This document shows positions 16,780-25,052 of a DNA stretch of 59,869 nt, one piece after another (position 1 is the first letter of the stretch; the number at the start of each line of letters is the position of its first letter). The translations under genes and the position numbers were made by a program. A model generated the notes under the pieces. It saw nothing but the letters and a program-made list of their open reading frames with translations. It ran no database searches and was not told the DNA's origin. Origin of the DNA: Rhizobiaceae bacterium (GTDB lineage Bacteria; Pseudomonadota; Alphaproteobacteria; Rhizobiales; Rhizobiaceae); the NCBI GenBank assembly GCA_017644105.1, contig JAEPMD010000023.1, forward strand, positions 1 through 59,869, in the 5' to 3' direction.

Positions 16780-18681
16780 ATGGCAGCTGGACGCGGCGAT
16801 AACAGGAGAAAAAACCCTCCAGGGCAAATAGACGCTGAACCAATAAAGCGTTCTATTGCAGGATGCGTGCGCGCGATTTCTGGTGAGAAAGATCTCGAGG
16901 TCGTGTTTTCAAAGGACCCTCCAGGTATTTCTGAAGATCGCGTTCGTTTGCCAGAATTGCCAAAACGCCCGACTTTGAAAGATCTTCAAATCGTTCGTGG
17001 GATTGGCGATTCCATTGCTTTGAAAAAAGCACGTCACAATGAGCTTGTTCATAAGAAGATGATGCCGGAGGGTGCTGATGCCCGGGCGATCTTTGATGCG
17101 GTTGAACATGCGCGTGTAGAAGCGCTTGGCGCGCTTTCTATGTCGGGGGTTGCTGAAAATCTAACGGCCATGCTTGAAAATAAGTATGATCAGAAGAATT
17201 ATTCTTCCATTCAAACACGCGAAGATGCCCCACTTGAAGAAGCGATTTCATTGATCGTGCGTGAGCGTTTGACCGGTGCGAAACCACCGAAGTCGACCGG
17301 TCGTGTCGTGGATTTGTGGCGTCATTGGATTGAAGAAAAAGCTGGCGGTGATCTTGATAGCTTGATGGATAATATCGAGCATCAGGCTGAGTTTGCGCAT
17401 TCAGTGCGTGACATGCTCGTCTCGCTCGATGTGGCGGAAGAATATCAAGGTGATGAAGAACCACCTGAGGAGCAAGATAATTCTTCTGAAGAAGAGCAGC
17501 CGCGTTCTGAAGAGCAAAATACCGAAGAGCTGGAAGAAGAAGCGGGTTCTGATACAGCGCCAGCTGAGGAAAATGATACAGCCGACGATCAGATGGAAGA
17601 AGGCGAGCAAGATGGCGCCGAATTGTCGGATGATGATTTCACCGATGATGGTGATGAAGAAGCTGAAACACCTGGTGAAACTAAACGTCCCGACTCGCAG
17701 TTTGATGAGCTGAATGAGAAGTTGGATTATAAAATTTTTACACCAGAGTTTGACGAAGTCATCACTGCAGAAGAGCTATGCGATGAAGAAGAGCTCGATC
17801 GTCTACGTGGTTTCTTAGACAAACAGCTTGCGCATTTATCTGGTGCGGTATCTCGACTTGCCAACAGATTGCAACGCCGTTTGATGGCGCAACAAAATCG
17901 CTCTTGGGATTTTGATTTGGAAGAGGGGCATCTTGATACAGCCCGTCTTCCACGAATTATCATTGATCCGACGCAGTCGCTGTCTTTCAAACGTGAGCGC
18001 GACACCAATTTCCGCGACACAGTTGTGACGTTGCTTATTGATAATTCAGGTTCTATGCGTGGGCGTCCAATCACAGTCGCTGCGACCTGCGCTGATATCT
18101 TGGCGCGTACGCTCGAGCGCTCAGGTGTGAAGGTTGAAATCCTCGGCTTTACGACAAAGGCTTGGAAGGGCGGCCAATCACGCGAGAAATGGCTGGGTGA
18201 TGGAAAAGCACCTGCGCCAGGCCGTCTGAATGATTTACGTCATATCATCTATAAATCTGGTGATGCACCTTGGCGTCGTTCACGTCGTAATCTCGGTCTG
18301 ATGATGCGTGAAGGTCTGTTGAAAGAAAATATCGATGGCGAAGCGCTGATCTGGGCACATAATCGCTTGTTGATGCGCAATGAACATCGCCGTATTATGA
18401 TGGTGATTTCAGATGGTGCACCGGTGGATGATTCAACGCTTTCGGTAAATAATGGTAATTATCTAGAGCGCCATCTGCGCGGTGTGATTGAAGAGATTGA
18501 AACAAAGTCACCTGTAGAATTGCTTGCCATTGGTATTGGGCATGACGTGACGCGTTATTATCGCCGCGCTGTGACTATTGTTGATGCGGAAGAACTCGCG
18601 GGCGCCATGACGGATCAGCTTGCTGAACTATTTGGCGAAGAAAGCTCTAAAGATAAGCGCGGAGCACGGAGGGCGAGCTAA
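16780..18681 (+). CDS. cobT: Cobaltochelatase subunit CobT
   Basis: A 633-residue partner of CobS. The N-terminal domain (about 1-220) precedes a strongly acidic low-complexity stretch (about 225-315, rich in Glu, Asp, Gln and Ser), and the C-terminal part is a von Willebrand A domain whose MIDAS begins LLIDNSGSM near residue 420. The length and three-part layout match CobT of Alphaproteobacteria. The acidic linker is normal for the family. The next gene starts directly after the stop (TAAATG), so it belongs to the same transcript. Confidence 0.96.
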   Translation: MAAGRGDNRRKNPPGQIDAEPIKRSIAGCVRAISGEKDLEVVFSKDPPGISEDRVRLPELPKRPTLKDLQIVRGIGDSIALKKARHNELVHKKMMPEGADARAIFDAVEHARVEALGALSMSGVAENLTAMLENKYDQKNYSSIQTREDAPLEEAISLIVRERLTGAKPPKSTGRVVDLWRHWIEEKAGGDLDSLMDNIEHQAEFAHSVRDMLVSLDVAEEYQGDEEPPEEQDNSSEEEQPRSEEQNTEELEEEAGSDTAPAEENDTADDQMEEGEQDGAELSDDDFTDDGDEEAETPGETKRPDSQFDELNEKLDYKIFTPEFDEVITAEELCDEEELDRLRGFLDKQLAHLSGAVSRLANRLQRRLMAQQNRSWDFDLEEGHLDTARLPRIIIDPTQSLSFKRERDTNFRDTVVTLLIDNSGSMRGRPITVAATCADILARTLERSGVKVEILGFTTKAWKGGQSREKWLGDGKAPAPGRLNDLRHIIYKSGDAPWRRSRRNLGLMMREGLLKENIDGEALIWAHNRLLMRNEHRRIMMVISDGAPVDDSTLSVNNGNYLERHLRGVIEEIETKSPVELLAIGIGHDVTRYYRRAVTIVDAEELAGAMTDQLAELFGEESSKDKRGARRAS

Positions 18682-19677
18682 ATGATCAATCGCCCGGTGA
18701 TCGCATCCCTGCTGCTCACGTTAGGTTTGTCGACAGCTTCTTTCGCTGAAGTCACAAATGCCGAAATCAATATACGTCAGATTTCTCATTTCAAAGTTGG
18801 ATCCGATGAGACGACTTTTGGCAGCTTCAAGTTTTTGGGCGGCATTGAATTTGAATCTGACAATGACCTTGTCGGTGCCATTTCAGGATTTCGATTTTTA
18901 GATGATCGCACGACATTTTTGGCTGTGGCGGATACAGGCTACTGGTTCAAGGGTGAATTAGAGCGCGATACAGATGGTTTGCTCAAGGGTGTGTCTTCGT
19001 TTCAGATTGCCTCTATTTTAGATCAAAGTGGTCGTCCCTCGCGCGAAAAATGGCAGTTTGATGCGGAGGGTTTGGCAATCAAAGACGGGCGTGCATTTGT
19101 AAGTTTTGAGCGTAACGCCCGGATTGATGGATATCCCTTAGATAACGTTTTGTCAGCGCCTGTGGATGTCAATGTCCCAGTTCAAATACCCGCCTATGAA
19201 TTCAGGCGCAATGGTGGTTTGGAAGCATTGGCTGTGTCTCCCAAGGATGGGCCATTAGAGGGTTCCATGGTCGCGCTTGCTGAGCGTAGTGTCGATGAAA
19301 AGGGTAATTTATTTGCCGCAATCGTTGATGGACCAAAGGCTGGTGTCTTTACGGTAAAGCGAAATCCGCCGTTTAATATTACAGATGCCGACTTTCTGCC
19401 CAATGGTGATCTCTTAGTGCTCGAAAGGCGGTTTAATATCGCGTCTGGCGTGGGCATGCGAATCAGGCGAATTGCGGGTGCTGATATCAAAAAAGGTGCC
19501 TTGGTGGATGGTAATGTCTTGCTTGAGGCTGGTTCGGGTTATCAGATCGATAATATGGAAGGTATGAGTATTACCAAAGACGAAAAAGGCCACATAAATG
19601 TGACCTTAGTGTCTGATGATAATCATTCATTCTTGCAACGAAACTTGCTACTCGAATTTAGATTGATCGAGAATTAA
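18682..19677 (+). CDS. Esterase-like activity of phytase family protein
   Basis: A 331-residue secreted protein. A signal peptide (residues 1-22, ending ASFA) is followed by a beta-propeller-like domain with GAISGFRFLDDRTTFLAVADTGYWFKG, AEGLAI, FERNARIDGY, GLEALAV, FLPNGDLLVLERRF and DNMEGM, the repeated features of the esterase-like phytase domain. The catalytic activity of these bacterial homologues has not been established. It directly follows cobT and this cobT-phytase-like order is, to my knowledge, common in Hyphomicrobiales, so it probably shares the transcript although a link to cobalamin is not evident. It converges with the VUT transporter gene. Confidence 0.8.
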   Translation: MINRPVIASLLLTLGLSTASFAEVTNAEINIRQISHFKVGSDETTFGSFKFLGGIEFESDNDLVGAISGFRFLDDRTTFLAVADTGYWFKGELERDTDGLLKGVSSFQIASILDQSGRPSREKWQFDAEGLAIKDGRAFVSFERNARIDGYPLDNVLSAPVDVNVPVQIPAYEFRRNGGLEALAVSPKDGPLEGSMVALAERSVDEKGNLFAAIVDGPKAGVFTVKRNPPFNITDADFLPNGDLLVLERRFNIASGVGMRIRRIAGADIKKGALVDGNVLLEAGSGYQIDNMEGMSITKDEKGHINVTLVSDDNHSFLQRNLLLEFRLIEN

Positions 19678-19678
19678 A

Positions 19679-20308
19679 TTAAGCTGTTTGCGGCTTGCTT
19701 GATAGGTAAGGTAATGCTGCGCCATAAGGCACAAGCATTGCAAAACCAACAAGCAGTTTTACACCCAAATCACCTAATGCCCAAGAGACCCAGCGCGGAG
19801 CTTCAGCGGCAAAAAGGCCAAGCAATGGTGCGACATCCATTGCAAATCCATCTTCAAAGCCTAAGAAGCCGAATGTGCCTGCAAATGCGATCGAGAAGAA
19901 GAGCACCGTATCAACCACAGAACCAATAATGGATGAGATTAATGGCGCACGCCACCATGCTGCGTTGCGCATGGAGTTGAAGATGCTGACATCAAGCAAT
20001 TGGGCCACCAAGAAGGCAGAACCGGATGCAATCGCAATGCGCGGTGTTGCCAGCCAGATGGACAAGCCTACAGCTATTAAGAAGCCAACGAAAACCACAA
20101 TTCGCGCATTCTTAGCACCGAATTTGCGGTTGGTCATGTCTGTGATCAGGAAGGCGATTGGATATGTGAATGCTCCCCATGTCAGCAGATCTGCGAGATT
20201 ATAGTCGCCGATCATAAAATTGACGGGGAATTGCACAAGATGGTTTGACGCAACAACGATGAGCGCCATTAGAAAAACGAAAGGTAGAATAGATTTTACA
20301 TTGAGCAT
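19679..20308 (-). CDS. Queuosine precursor transporter (VUT family, YhhQ-like)
   Basis: A 209-residue inner-membrane protein with about six helices. FMIGDYNLADLLTWGAFTYPIAFLITDMTNRKFG and the following GFLIAVGLSIWLATPRIAIASGSAFLVAQLLDVSIFN are signatures of the VUT (vitamin uptake transporter) / YhhQ family, members of which import queuosine precursors such as preQ0 or preQ1. GluQRS in this window acts on the finished Q34 nucleoside. The ATG at 20308 is preceded by AGGA. A compact hairpin with an A-rich tail lies directly before the start (20305-20336) and resembles a preQ1-I riboswitch. The rpmB terminator stands just upstream, leaving almost no room for a private promoter. Confidence 0.88.
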   Translation of the reverse strand: MLNVKSILPFVFLMALIVVASNHLVQFPVNFMIGDYNLADLLTWGAFTYPIAFLITDMTNRKFGAKNARIVVFVGFLIAVGLSIWLATPRIAIASGSAFLVAQLLDVSIFNSMRNAAWWRAPLISSIIGSVVDTVLFFSIAFAGTFGFLGFEDGFAMDVAPLLGLFAAEAPRWVSWALGDLGVKLLVGFAMLVPYGAALPYLSSKPQTA

Positions 20309-20334
20309 TTTTTTATCCTGGGTGATGCCACCAG
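20305..20334 (-). promoter_or_regulatory. Candidate preQ1-I-like riboswitch before the VUT transporter
   Basis: On the minus strand CTGG-TGGCATCAC-CCAG forms a hairpin (20334-20318), followed by the tail GATAAAAAA and the start codon. The loop bases GCAT (20328-20325) are complementary to ATGC at the start codon (20308-20305), which would make an H-type pseudoknot across an A-rich linker, the layout of class I preQ1 riboswitches. The 3' side, CACCC...ATAAAAAA, resembles my memory of the B. subtilis queC aptamer, and the overall length (about 30 bases) is right. P1 is only 4 bp in this pairing and the L1 bases differ, so the call is tentative. The downstream gene product, a queuosine-precursor transporter, is the expected target. 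Confidence 0.5.
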
Positions 20335-20335
20335 T

Positions 20336-20367
20336 TAAAATAAAGGCAAGCCTATCGAAGACTTGCC
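20336..20367 (-). terminator. Rho-independent terminator of rpmB
   Basis: On the minus strand GGCAAGTCT pairs with AGGCTTGCC (one G-U pair) across the loop TCGAT, and TTTATTTT follows. It begins 25 bases after the rpmB stop. Because it lies immediately before the VUT gene and its leader hairpin, VUT expression must come from read-through or from a promoter inside rpmB. Confidence 0.75.
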
Positions 20368-20392
20368 CAGCGAAAAATCGTGCTAAAAAATA

Positions 20393-20683
20393 TTAAGCAG
20401 CTTCTGCCAATTTTTTAGTGATTTGTTTTTTGATCAAACGTGCGCGTGTTGACAATTCAGCATCGCGAGCTTTGACCAAGAACGCATCCAAACCACCGCG
20501 GTGTTCAACTGAACGCAAAGCGTTGGCTGAAATGCGCATGCGGAAACGCTGGTTAAGAGCTTCTGACATCAAAGTTACGTTACAAAGATTTGGCAAAAAC
20601 TTGCGTCGTGTGCGGTTTTTCGCGTGGCTTACATTGTTGCCAGACAGAACGCCTTTTGCTGTTAGTTCACATGTACGAGACAT
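20393..20683 (-). CDS. rpmB: 50S ribosomal protein L28
   Basis: A 96-residue L28. It starts [21 protein letters not shown], followed by [16 protein letters not shown] and [24 protein letters not shown], as in alphaproteobacterial L28, which is longer than the 78-residue E. coli protein. An in-frame ATG nine bases upstream is less likely because L28 conserves MSR. It is transcribed from the strong promoter at 20773-20801 and ended by the hairpin at 20336-20367. Confidence 0.96.
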   Translation of the reverse strand: MSRTCELTAKGVLSGNNVSHAKNRTRRKFLPNLCNVTLMSEALNQRFRMRISANALRSVEHRGGLDAFLVKARDAELSTRARLIKKQITKKLAEAA

Positions 20684-20772
20684 TTCATTCACCTATTTTA
20701 CTCAGATCGCCCAACAAGCAAAATAGCGCGACCAGCGCGTCAACTCGTAACGATCGATTGGAAAGTTGCGGT

Positions 20773-20801
20773 TTCATAGTCAGAAACGTTTAAAACGTCA
20801 A
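20773..20801 (-). promoter_or_regulatory. Sigma-70 type promoter of rpmB
   Basis: On the minus strand TTGACG (20801-20796) and TATGAA (20778-20773) are separated by exactly 17 bases. The predicted start is near 20766, giving a leader of about 80 bases before rpmB. The spacer holds a small dyad, ACGTTT-A-AAACGT (20786-20798). Good hexamers for an alphaproteobacterium. Confidence 0.65.
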
Positions 20802-20932
20802 GTGTTTTGATGACTATCTTGCGACTTAAAATCATATTCTGGCATAATAAAACCATAATTACACTTAAGAAGCTATAGAGCGGCTAATTTGGTCGCACAA
20901 AATTCATGTTGTTTGGAATAGGTTTAACAGAC

Positions 20933-21703
20933 ATGTCAAAGATTTTTAAGGTTGCAGGATTAGTATTTTCGCTGATTTTACCGGTTGGAATGGCCCAGGC
21001 TGAAACACGTACAGCGACTTCGGAATATAAAATTAGGGTGCACGGCTTTCCAATTGCGAGAATCAATTTCGCAACGGAAATTAACGGTGATGACTATATC
21101 ATCCAAGGCAAAATCAAATCATCCGCACTGGCAGACATCGTTGGTAAAACGCGGGGCGACACCAAAGTGATTGGCAAGATCAGCCCAACACATTTGCAAG
21201 CGAGATCTTATCAGGTCAATTATACGACAGGCAAAAAATCTCGCGCTTTTGATGTCGAATATGACCCAAATGGCAATGTGACTAAAGCTCAGATGACCCC
21301 GCCACGGAACCCCTTACCTTCAGATTGGGTGGGTGTTAACAAGACAGACCTTGCTGCCGTGGTTGATCCAGTTTCAAGCCTGATATTTCCATTAAATTCC
21401 CCTGTGTGTTCGCGCACAGTGTCGATCTTTGATGGCGAGACATTAGTCGATCTCAAATTGACGCATAAAGGACATCGCCGTTTTAAAACCAAGGGGTTTA
21501 AGGGGCGTGTCGTTGCGTGCAAAGTGAAGTTCCAGCCCAAAGGCGGTTATCGCTCAGAGCATCGATCCGTTAAATACCTTCAAAACGCGGATAACATGGA
21601 AGTTTGGTTTGGCAAAAGCGATGCGTTGCAGGCTTATGTCCCTGTGCTTGCAAAGATACCAACTAAAATTGGTGTCGTCCACGTGCGTGCGTCAAAGCTC
21701 TAA
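20933..21703 (+). CDS. DUF3108 domain-containing exported protein
   Basis: A secreted protein of about 256 residues. From the ATG at 20933 a signal peptide MSKIFKVAGLVFSLILPVGM ends at AQA. The mature part (EYKIRVHGFPIARINFATEI, then GDTKVIGKISPTHLQARSYQVNYTTGKKSRAFDVEYD, VDPVSSLIFPL) matches DUF3108, a beta-rich periplasmic family of unknown function. The frame also opens at 20906, but that start would prepend nine residues to the signal peptide. It is divergent from rpmB, a pairing I recall from other Hyphomicrobiales, and converges with the cupin gene with a 9-base gap. Confidence 0.82.
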   Translation: MSKIFKVAGLVFSLILPVGMAQAETRTATSEYKIRVHGFPIARINFATEINGDDYIIQGKIKSSALADIVGKTRGDTKVIGKISPTHLQARSYQVNYTTGKKSRAFDVEYDPNGNVTKAQMTPPRNPLPSDWVGVNKTDLAAVVDPVSSLIFPLNSPVCSRTVSIFDGETLVDLKLTHKGHRRFKTKGFKGRVVACKVKFQPKGGYRSEHRSVKYLQNADNMEVWFGKSDALQAYVPVLAKIPTKIGVVHVRASKL

Positions 21704-21712
21704 TTGCTTCAT

Positions 21713-22156
21713 TTACGCCCGAGATGGTTTCCAATCTGGTGCTGCCATTTCAAATGAACTAAATTCAAAGCCAGGGGCTACTGTGCAACTGACCAGCGTC
21801 CACTCACCGAGTGGAGCAGCACTTTGCCAGTCATTGGCTTTGACAATACATTGAGGCCTTTCACCAGCTTTTAATTCCATGCCCAAGATGTGTTTGGTTG
21901 TTTCGTGACCATCGTTTGAAATGCTCAATTCCAGAGCATCGCCTGCATGCCATAGCCAAACTTCCGATGCATCGGTTACTTTGTGCCAATGCGATCTTTG
22001 TCCTTTTTCAAGCAGGTAATAAATAGCTGTTGAAGCGCCGCGCGGTGCGCCTTGTTCATCGCGAAAAGTCTGAATGTAATATCCACCTTCGGGATGTGGT
22101 TCCATATTGAGTGTTTCTATGATCTCGTTTGCGGTCAAACCATGAAGCGATGCCAC
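21713..22156 (-). CDS. Cupin domain protein (DUF985/cupin_5)
   Basis: A 147-residue cupin. NMEPHPEGGYYIQTFRD, TAIYYLLEKGQRSHWHKVTDASEVWLWHAGDALEL and a late LGEWTLVSCTVAPGFEFSSFEMA are the signature segments of the DUF985 group, whose barrel has the His pair HWH and a Glu available for metal or ligand binding. Function of the family is not established. It is divergent from the methyltransferase gene at 22226. Confidence 0.87.
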   Translation of the reverse strand: MASLHGLTANEIIETLNMEPHPEGGYYIQTFRDEQGAPRGASTAIYYLLEKGQRSHWHKVTDASEVWLWHAGDALELSISNDGHETTKHILGMELKAGERPQCIVKANDWQSAAPLGEWTLVSCTVAPGFEFSSFEMAAPDWKPSRA

Positions 22157-22225
22157 TTTATTCTCCGGTATATCCTCGTTATCTAAACCTTGCAGTCAGG
22201 CTCAGATCATCCTACATCTTTTGTT

Positions 22226-23002
22226 ATGAACACAGATATCGTTGATTTCCGCGAATTTTACAATTCACGTTTGGGGCGCCGCGCGAGAAATAAGATCGCT
22301 ATGGCATTATCGGCGATATGGACGACCACAGGCAATGAACGTTTAATGGGGTTTGGCTATACTTTGCCATATCTTGATCGATTCAGAGCTGAGGCAGATC
22401 AAACCATTGCTTTCATGCCCGCAAGGCAAGGGGCAGTCGCATGGCCTCGGCATGAGCCATGTGCAGTGTCTTTGGTGTTTGACGAGGAATTGCCTTTATC
22501 GGATGGATCTATTGACCGTGTGTTGATGGTACATTCCTTAGAGTTTACCGAAAATCCTGAGGAAACGCTCAAAGAATTGTGGCGTGTCCTATCTCCCAAC
22601 GGTCGCATTATGATTGTTGTGCCTCATCGTCGTGGCTTGTGGTCACGTTTTGAGCATACGCCATTTGGCGCGGGGCAACCTTATTCGAAAGGGCAATTGA
22701 CGTCATTGCTGCGGGCAACGAATTTTACCCCCATTCGCCAAAGTGAGGCTTTGTTTTTTGCCCCATCCGAGAGGGCTGCAATTTTGCAATCCTCACCTTT
22801 CTGGGAGCGCGTAGGGCGGAGGTTTTGGCCGCTATTTTCCGGAGTGTTGATTATTGAAGCGCAGAAAAAATTATATCAGGGAATCCCGGTCGCTGTGCGC
22901 AACTCGCGCCGGGTGTTTGTTCCAGTTTTATCGCCGCAACCTTCTACACTCGGAAGAGATCAGGATGGGGCAACCAGAATTCATATTCGCGATGGCGACT
23001 AA
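22226..23002 (+). CDS. Class I SAM-dependent methyltransferase
   Basis: A protein of about 258 residues starting MNTDIVDFREFYNSRLGRRAR; an earlier in-frame ATG at 22190 is possible but unlikely. Residues about 70-130 (FDEELPLSDGSIDRVLMVHSLEFTENPEETLKELWRVLSPNGRIMIVVPHRRGLWSR) correspond to the Methyltransf_11 second half: acidic loop, motif III hydrophobic strand and GG/NG turn. The classical GxGxG motif I is not obvious; the matching stretch is GFGYTLPYLDRFR. This family is widespread beside the glyoxalase II gene in Hyphomicrobiales, which is not the context here. Substrate unknown. Its stop overlaps the convergent metW stop by 4 bases. Confidence 0.8.
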   Translation: MNTDIVDFREFYNSRLGRRARNKIAMALSAIWTTTGNERLMGFGYTLPYLDRFRAEADQTIAFMPARQGAVAWPRHEPCAVSLVFDEELPLSDGSIDRVLMVHSLEFTENPEETLKELWRVLSPNGRIMIVVPHRRGLWSRFEHTPFGAGQPYSKGQLTSLLRATNFTPIRQSEALFFAPSERAAILQSSPFWERVGRRFWPLFSGVLIIEAQKKLYQGIPVAVRNSRRVFVPVLSPQPSTLGRDQDGATRIHIRDGD

Positions 23003-23619
23003 TCCTTGCTTTTTAGCAATAAAACAGATTGTTGAGCCAACAGGTTCCACAAAGGTTTTGGCGCTATCTTTGTAATATCGCGTCCTTTGTCACTTAACAC
23101 ATGCACAGATTTGATTTCGGCGTTTACCTCATGACAAAGATCCTTGAGATCTTCAAAGGTACAAAAGTGAATGTTTGGCGTGTCATACCAGCTGTAAGGC
23201 AGGCTTTTAGTGACCGGCATTCGACCTTGCACTAATAGCTGCGCGCGCATCTGCCAATGCCCAAAATTAGGTGCAGAAACGATGCAATATTTACCAATGC
23301 GCAACAACTCTTCCAAAACGGTTTTTGTATTTCGTGTCGCTTGGATGGTTTGCGATATGATTACAAAATCAAAGCTTTTATCGGGATAATAGACAAGGTC
23401 CTGGTCCGCATCACCTTGAATAACCGACAGGCCAAGAGCCACGCACTTGTTCACGCCTCTTTGCGAGAGCTCTATCCCTCTGCCGTCAACGGATTTTTGG
23501 GTTTCCAGCATTTTGAGTAATGTGCCATCATTGCAGCCGATATCTAAAACCTTGGCATTTTCGCTCACGAGGCTTGTGATAACGGCAAGATCAATTCTGT
23601 CGTTTTGTTCACGGGTCAT
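22999..23619 (-). CDS. metW: Methionine biosynthesis protein MetW
   Basis: A 206-residue SAM-methyltransferase-fold protein. VLDIGCNDGTLLKMLE is motif I with the CNDG variant characteristic of MetW, and SFDFVIISQTIQATRNTKTVLEELLRIGKYCIVSAPNFGHW follows. MetW works with MetX in homoserine acylation for methionine synthesis in bacteria with a metXW pair (family knowledge). Its start lies 2 bases beyond the metX stop, so the two are surely co-transcribed and probably translationally coupled. Confidence 0.94.
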   Translation of the reverse strand: MTREQNDRIDLAVITSLVSENAKVLDIGCNDGTLLKMLETQKSVDGRGIELSQRGVNKCVALGLSVIQGDADQDLVYYPDKSFDFVIISQTIQATRNTKTVLEELLRIGKYCIVSAPNFGHWQMRAQLLVQGRMPVTKSLPYSWYDTPNIHFCTFEDLKDLCHEVNAEIKSVHVLSDKGRDITKIAPKPLWNLLAQQSVLLLKSKD

Positions 23620-23621
23620 TT

Positions 23622-24788
23622 TTAAATTCCCCTCGCTTTGGCGGCCGAATTTAAAAATCCGCTCACAGTGGCAACCATTTCAGGCTCATCGAGCAAAAAC
23701 GCGTCATGGCCTTTGTCGGATTCGATTTCCACAAAGGAAACAGATGCGCCCGTTGCATTGAGTGCATGTACAATTTCTCTACTTTCTGCAGTCGAGAACA
23801 GCCAATCAGACGAGAATGAAACAAGGCAGAAACGTGTATTTGTGCCCGAAAATGCATTGGCTAATTTACCGTCATTATCTTCAGCCATGTCAAAATAATC
23901 CATGGCGCGGGTCATATACAGATATGAATTGGCATCAAAGCGGTCCACAAAGCTTGAACCTTGGTGACGCAAATAACTTTCGATTTGAAAATCTGCATCA
24001 AAACCGAAGCTGACATTCTCTCGATCTTGCAATTGGCGACCAAACTTGCGCTGAAGCGCAGGTTCAGAGAGATAAGTCACATGTGCTGTCATACGCGCGA
24101 CGGCAAGGCCCTTTGATGGCACAACACCCTCATCGGTATATTTGCCCTGGTGCCAGTTTGGATCGGCCATAATAGCCTGACGTCCGACTTCGTGAAACGC
24201 GATATTTTGTGATGTGTGACGTGCCCCTGTTGCCATTGGAATGGCCGCGAAAACGCGATCAGGATAGGATGCAGCCCATTGCAGTACTTGCATGCCACCC
24301 ATGGACCCACCAATAACGGCAAACAGAGTTTCAATTTCCAGATAATCGATCAGCATAGATTGAGCTCTGACCATATCGGCAATGGTCACAATTGGAAAAT
24401 CAAGCCCATAGGGTTTGCCGGTCTTCTCATTGATGGATGCAGGACCTGTGGTCCCTAAACATCCGCCTAGAACATTAGAGCAAACGACGAAATAGCGATC
24501 TGTGTCGATCGGTTTGCCTGGGCCAATCAGCGTTTCCCACCAACCTGGTTTTTTGGTAATTGGTTGGACGCTTGCGCAATATTGATCGCCGGTTAATGCG
24601 TGACAGATCAAGATGGCATTTGATTTGTCTTCGTTTAGCGCGCCATAGGTCTCATAGGCAATCTGAAAAGGTGAAAGCGAAACACCAGCATCTAAATGCA
24701 ACGGCGCATCTTCTCCAAAACGAGCAATGCTGCTAGAGGGACTTTGAGCTTCAGAATTAGCTCTTTTTGTCGCTTCGCTTTGTGCCAT
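23622..24788 (-). CDS. metX: Homoserine O-acetyltransferase
   Basis: A 388-residue alpha/beta-hydrolase enzyme that acylates homoserine in methionine biosynthesis. The nucleophile elbow is GGSMGG with Ser162; the oxyanion region is [15 protein letters not shown] and [12 protein letters not shown] hold the Asp and His of the triad. [16 protein letters not shown] is the family signature. Whether acetyl- or succinyl-CoA is used cannot be decided by eye. It heads the metXW operon. I looked for a SAM-II riboswitch in the leader, typical for this operon in relatives, and did not recognise one. Confidence 0.94.
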   Translation of the reverse strand: MAQSEATKRANSEAQSPSSSIARFGEDAPLHLDAGVSLSPFQIAYETYGALNEDKSNAILICHALTGDQYCASVQPITKKPGWWETLIGPGKPIDTDRYFVVCSNVLGGCLGTTGPASINEKTGKPYGLDFPIVTIADMVRAQSMLIDYLEIETLFAVIGGSMGGMQVLQWAASYPDRVFAAIPMATGARHTSQNIAFHEVGRQAIMADPNWHQGKYTDEGVVPSKGLAVARMTAHVTYLSEPALQRKFGRQLQDRENVSFGFDADFQIESYLRHQGSSFVDRFDANSYLYMTRAMDYFDMAEDNDGKLANAFSGTNTRFCLVSFSSDWLFSTAESREIVHALNATGASVSFVEIESDKGHDAFLLDEPEMVATVSGFLNSAAKARGI

Positions 24789-24932
24789 TTATGTATCCGC
24801 TTATTCAAAACAATTCAGCCAGCTTGGTGGTGTGTGTGGTGCCAAATCTTTCTCTGTTTTTGAAGATCGACCCCGCATCTCATCAAGATGGAACGTACAG
24901 GTATGATTTGAAGAGCCATTCGTCAATCTTTT

Positions 24933-24950
24933 CTTGCCAGAATTGGCAAG
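24933..24950. promoter_or_regulatory. 18-bp dyad between metX and hisC
   Basis: CTTGCCA-GAAT-TGGCAAG is a perfect inverted repeat with 7-bp arms and 4-base centre. It lies 145 bases upstream of metX and 103 bases upstream of hisC in their shared divergent region. The TTGCCA/TGGCAA half-sites are of the kind bound by LysR- or LacI-type dimers. It has no T-run on either strand. Confidence 0.45.
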
Positions 24951-25052
24951 GTTGCTCGACAATTTGGTCATAAGCGTTTAATGCCTTTGCCATGAATAAG
25001 GCAGCAATTGCTGGATATGGATTTATTCATCGTGATGTAAGGAAGTTGTTCA

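Noticed and set aside
17401-17713. Long open frames on both strands inside cobT
   Set aside because: They come from the acidic, repetitive Glu/Asp codons of CobT read in other frames and have no recognisable domain or ribosome site.
24789-25052. Possible SAM-II riboswitch in the metX leader
   Set aside because: I searched both strands of the leader by eye for the SAM-II pseudoknot bases and found no convincing match. Only the CTTGCCA dyad stands out.
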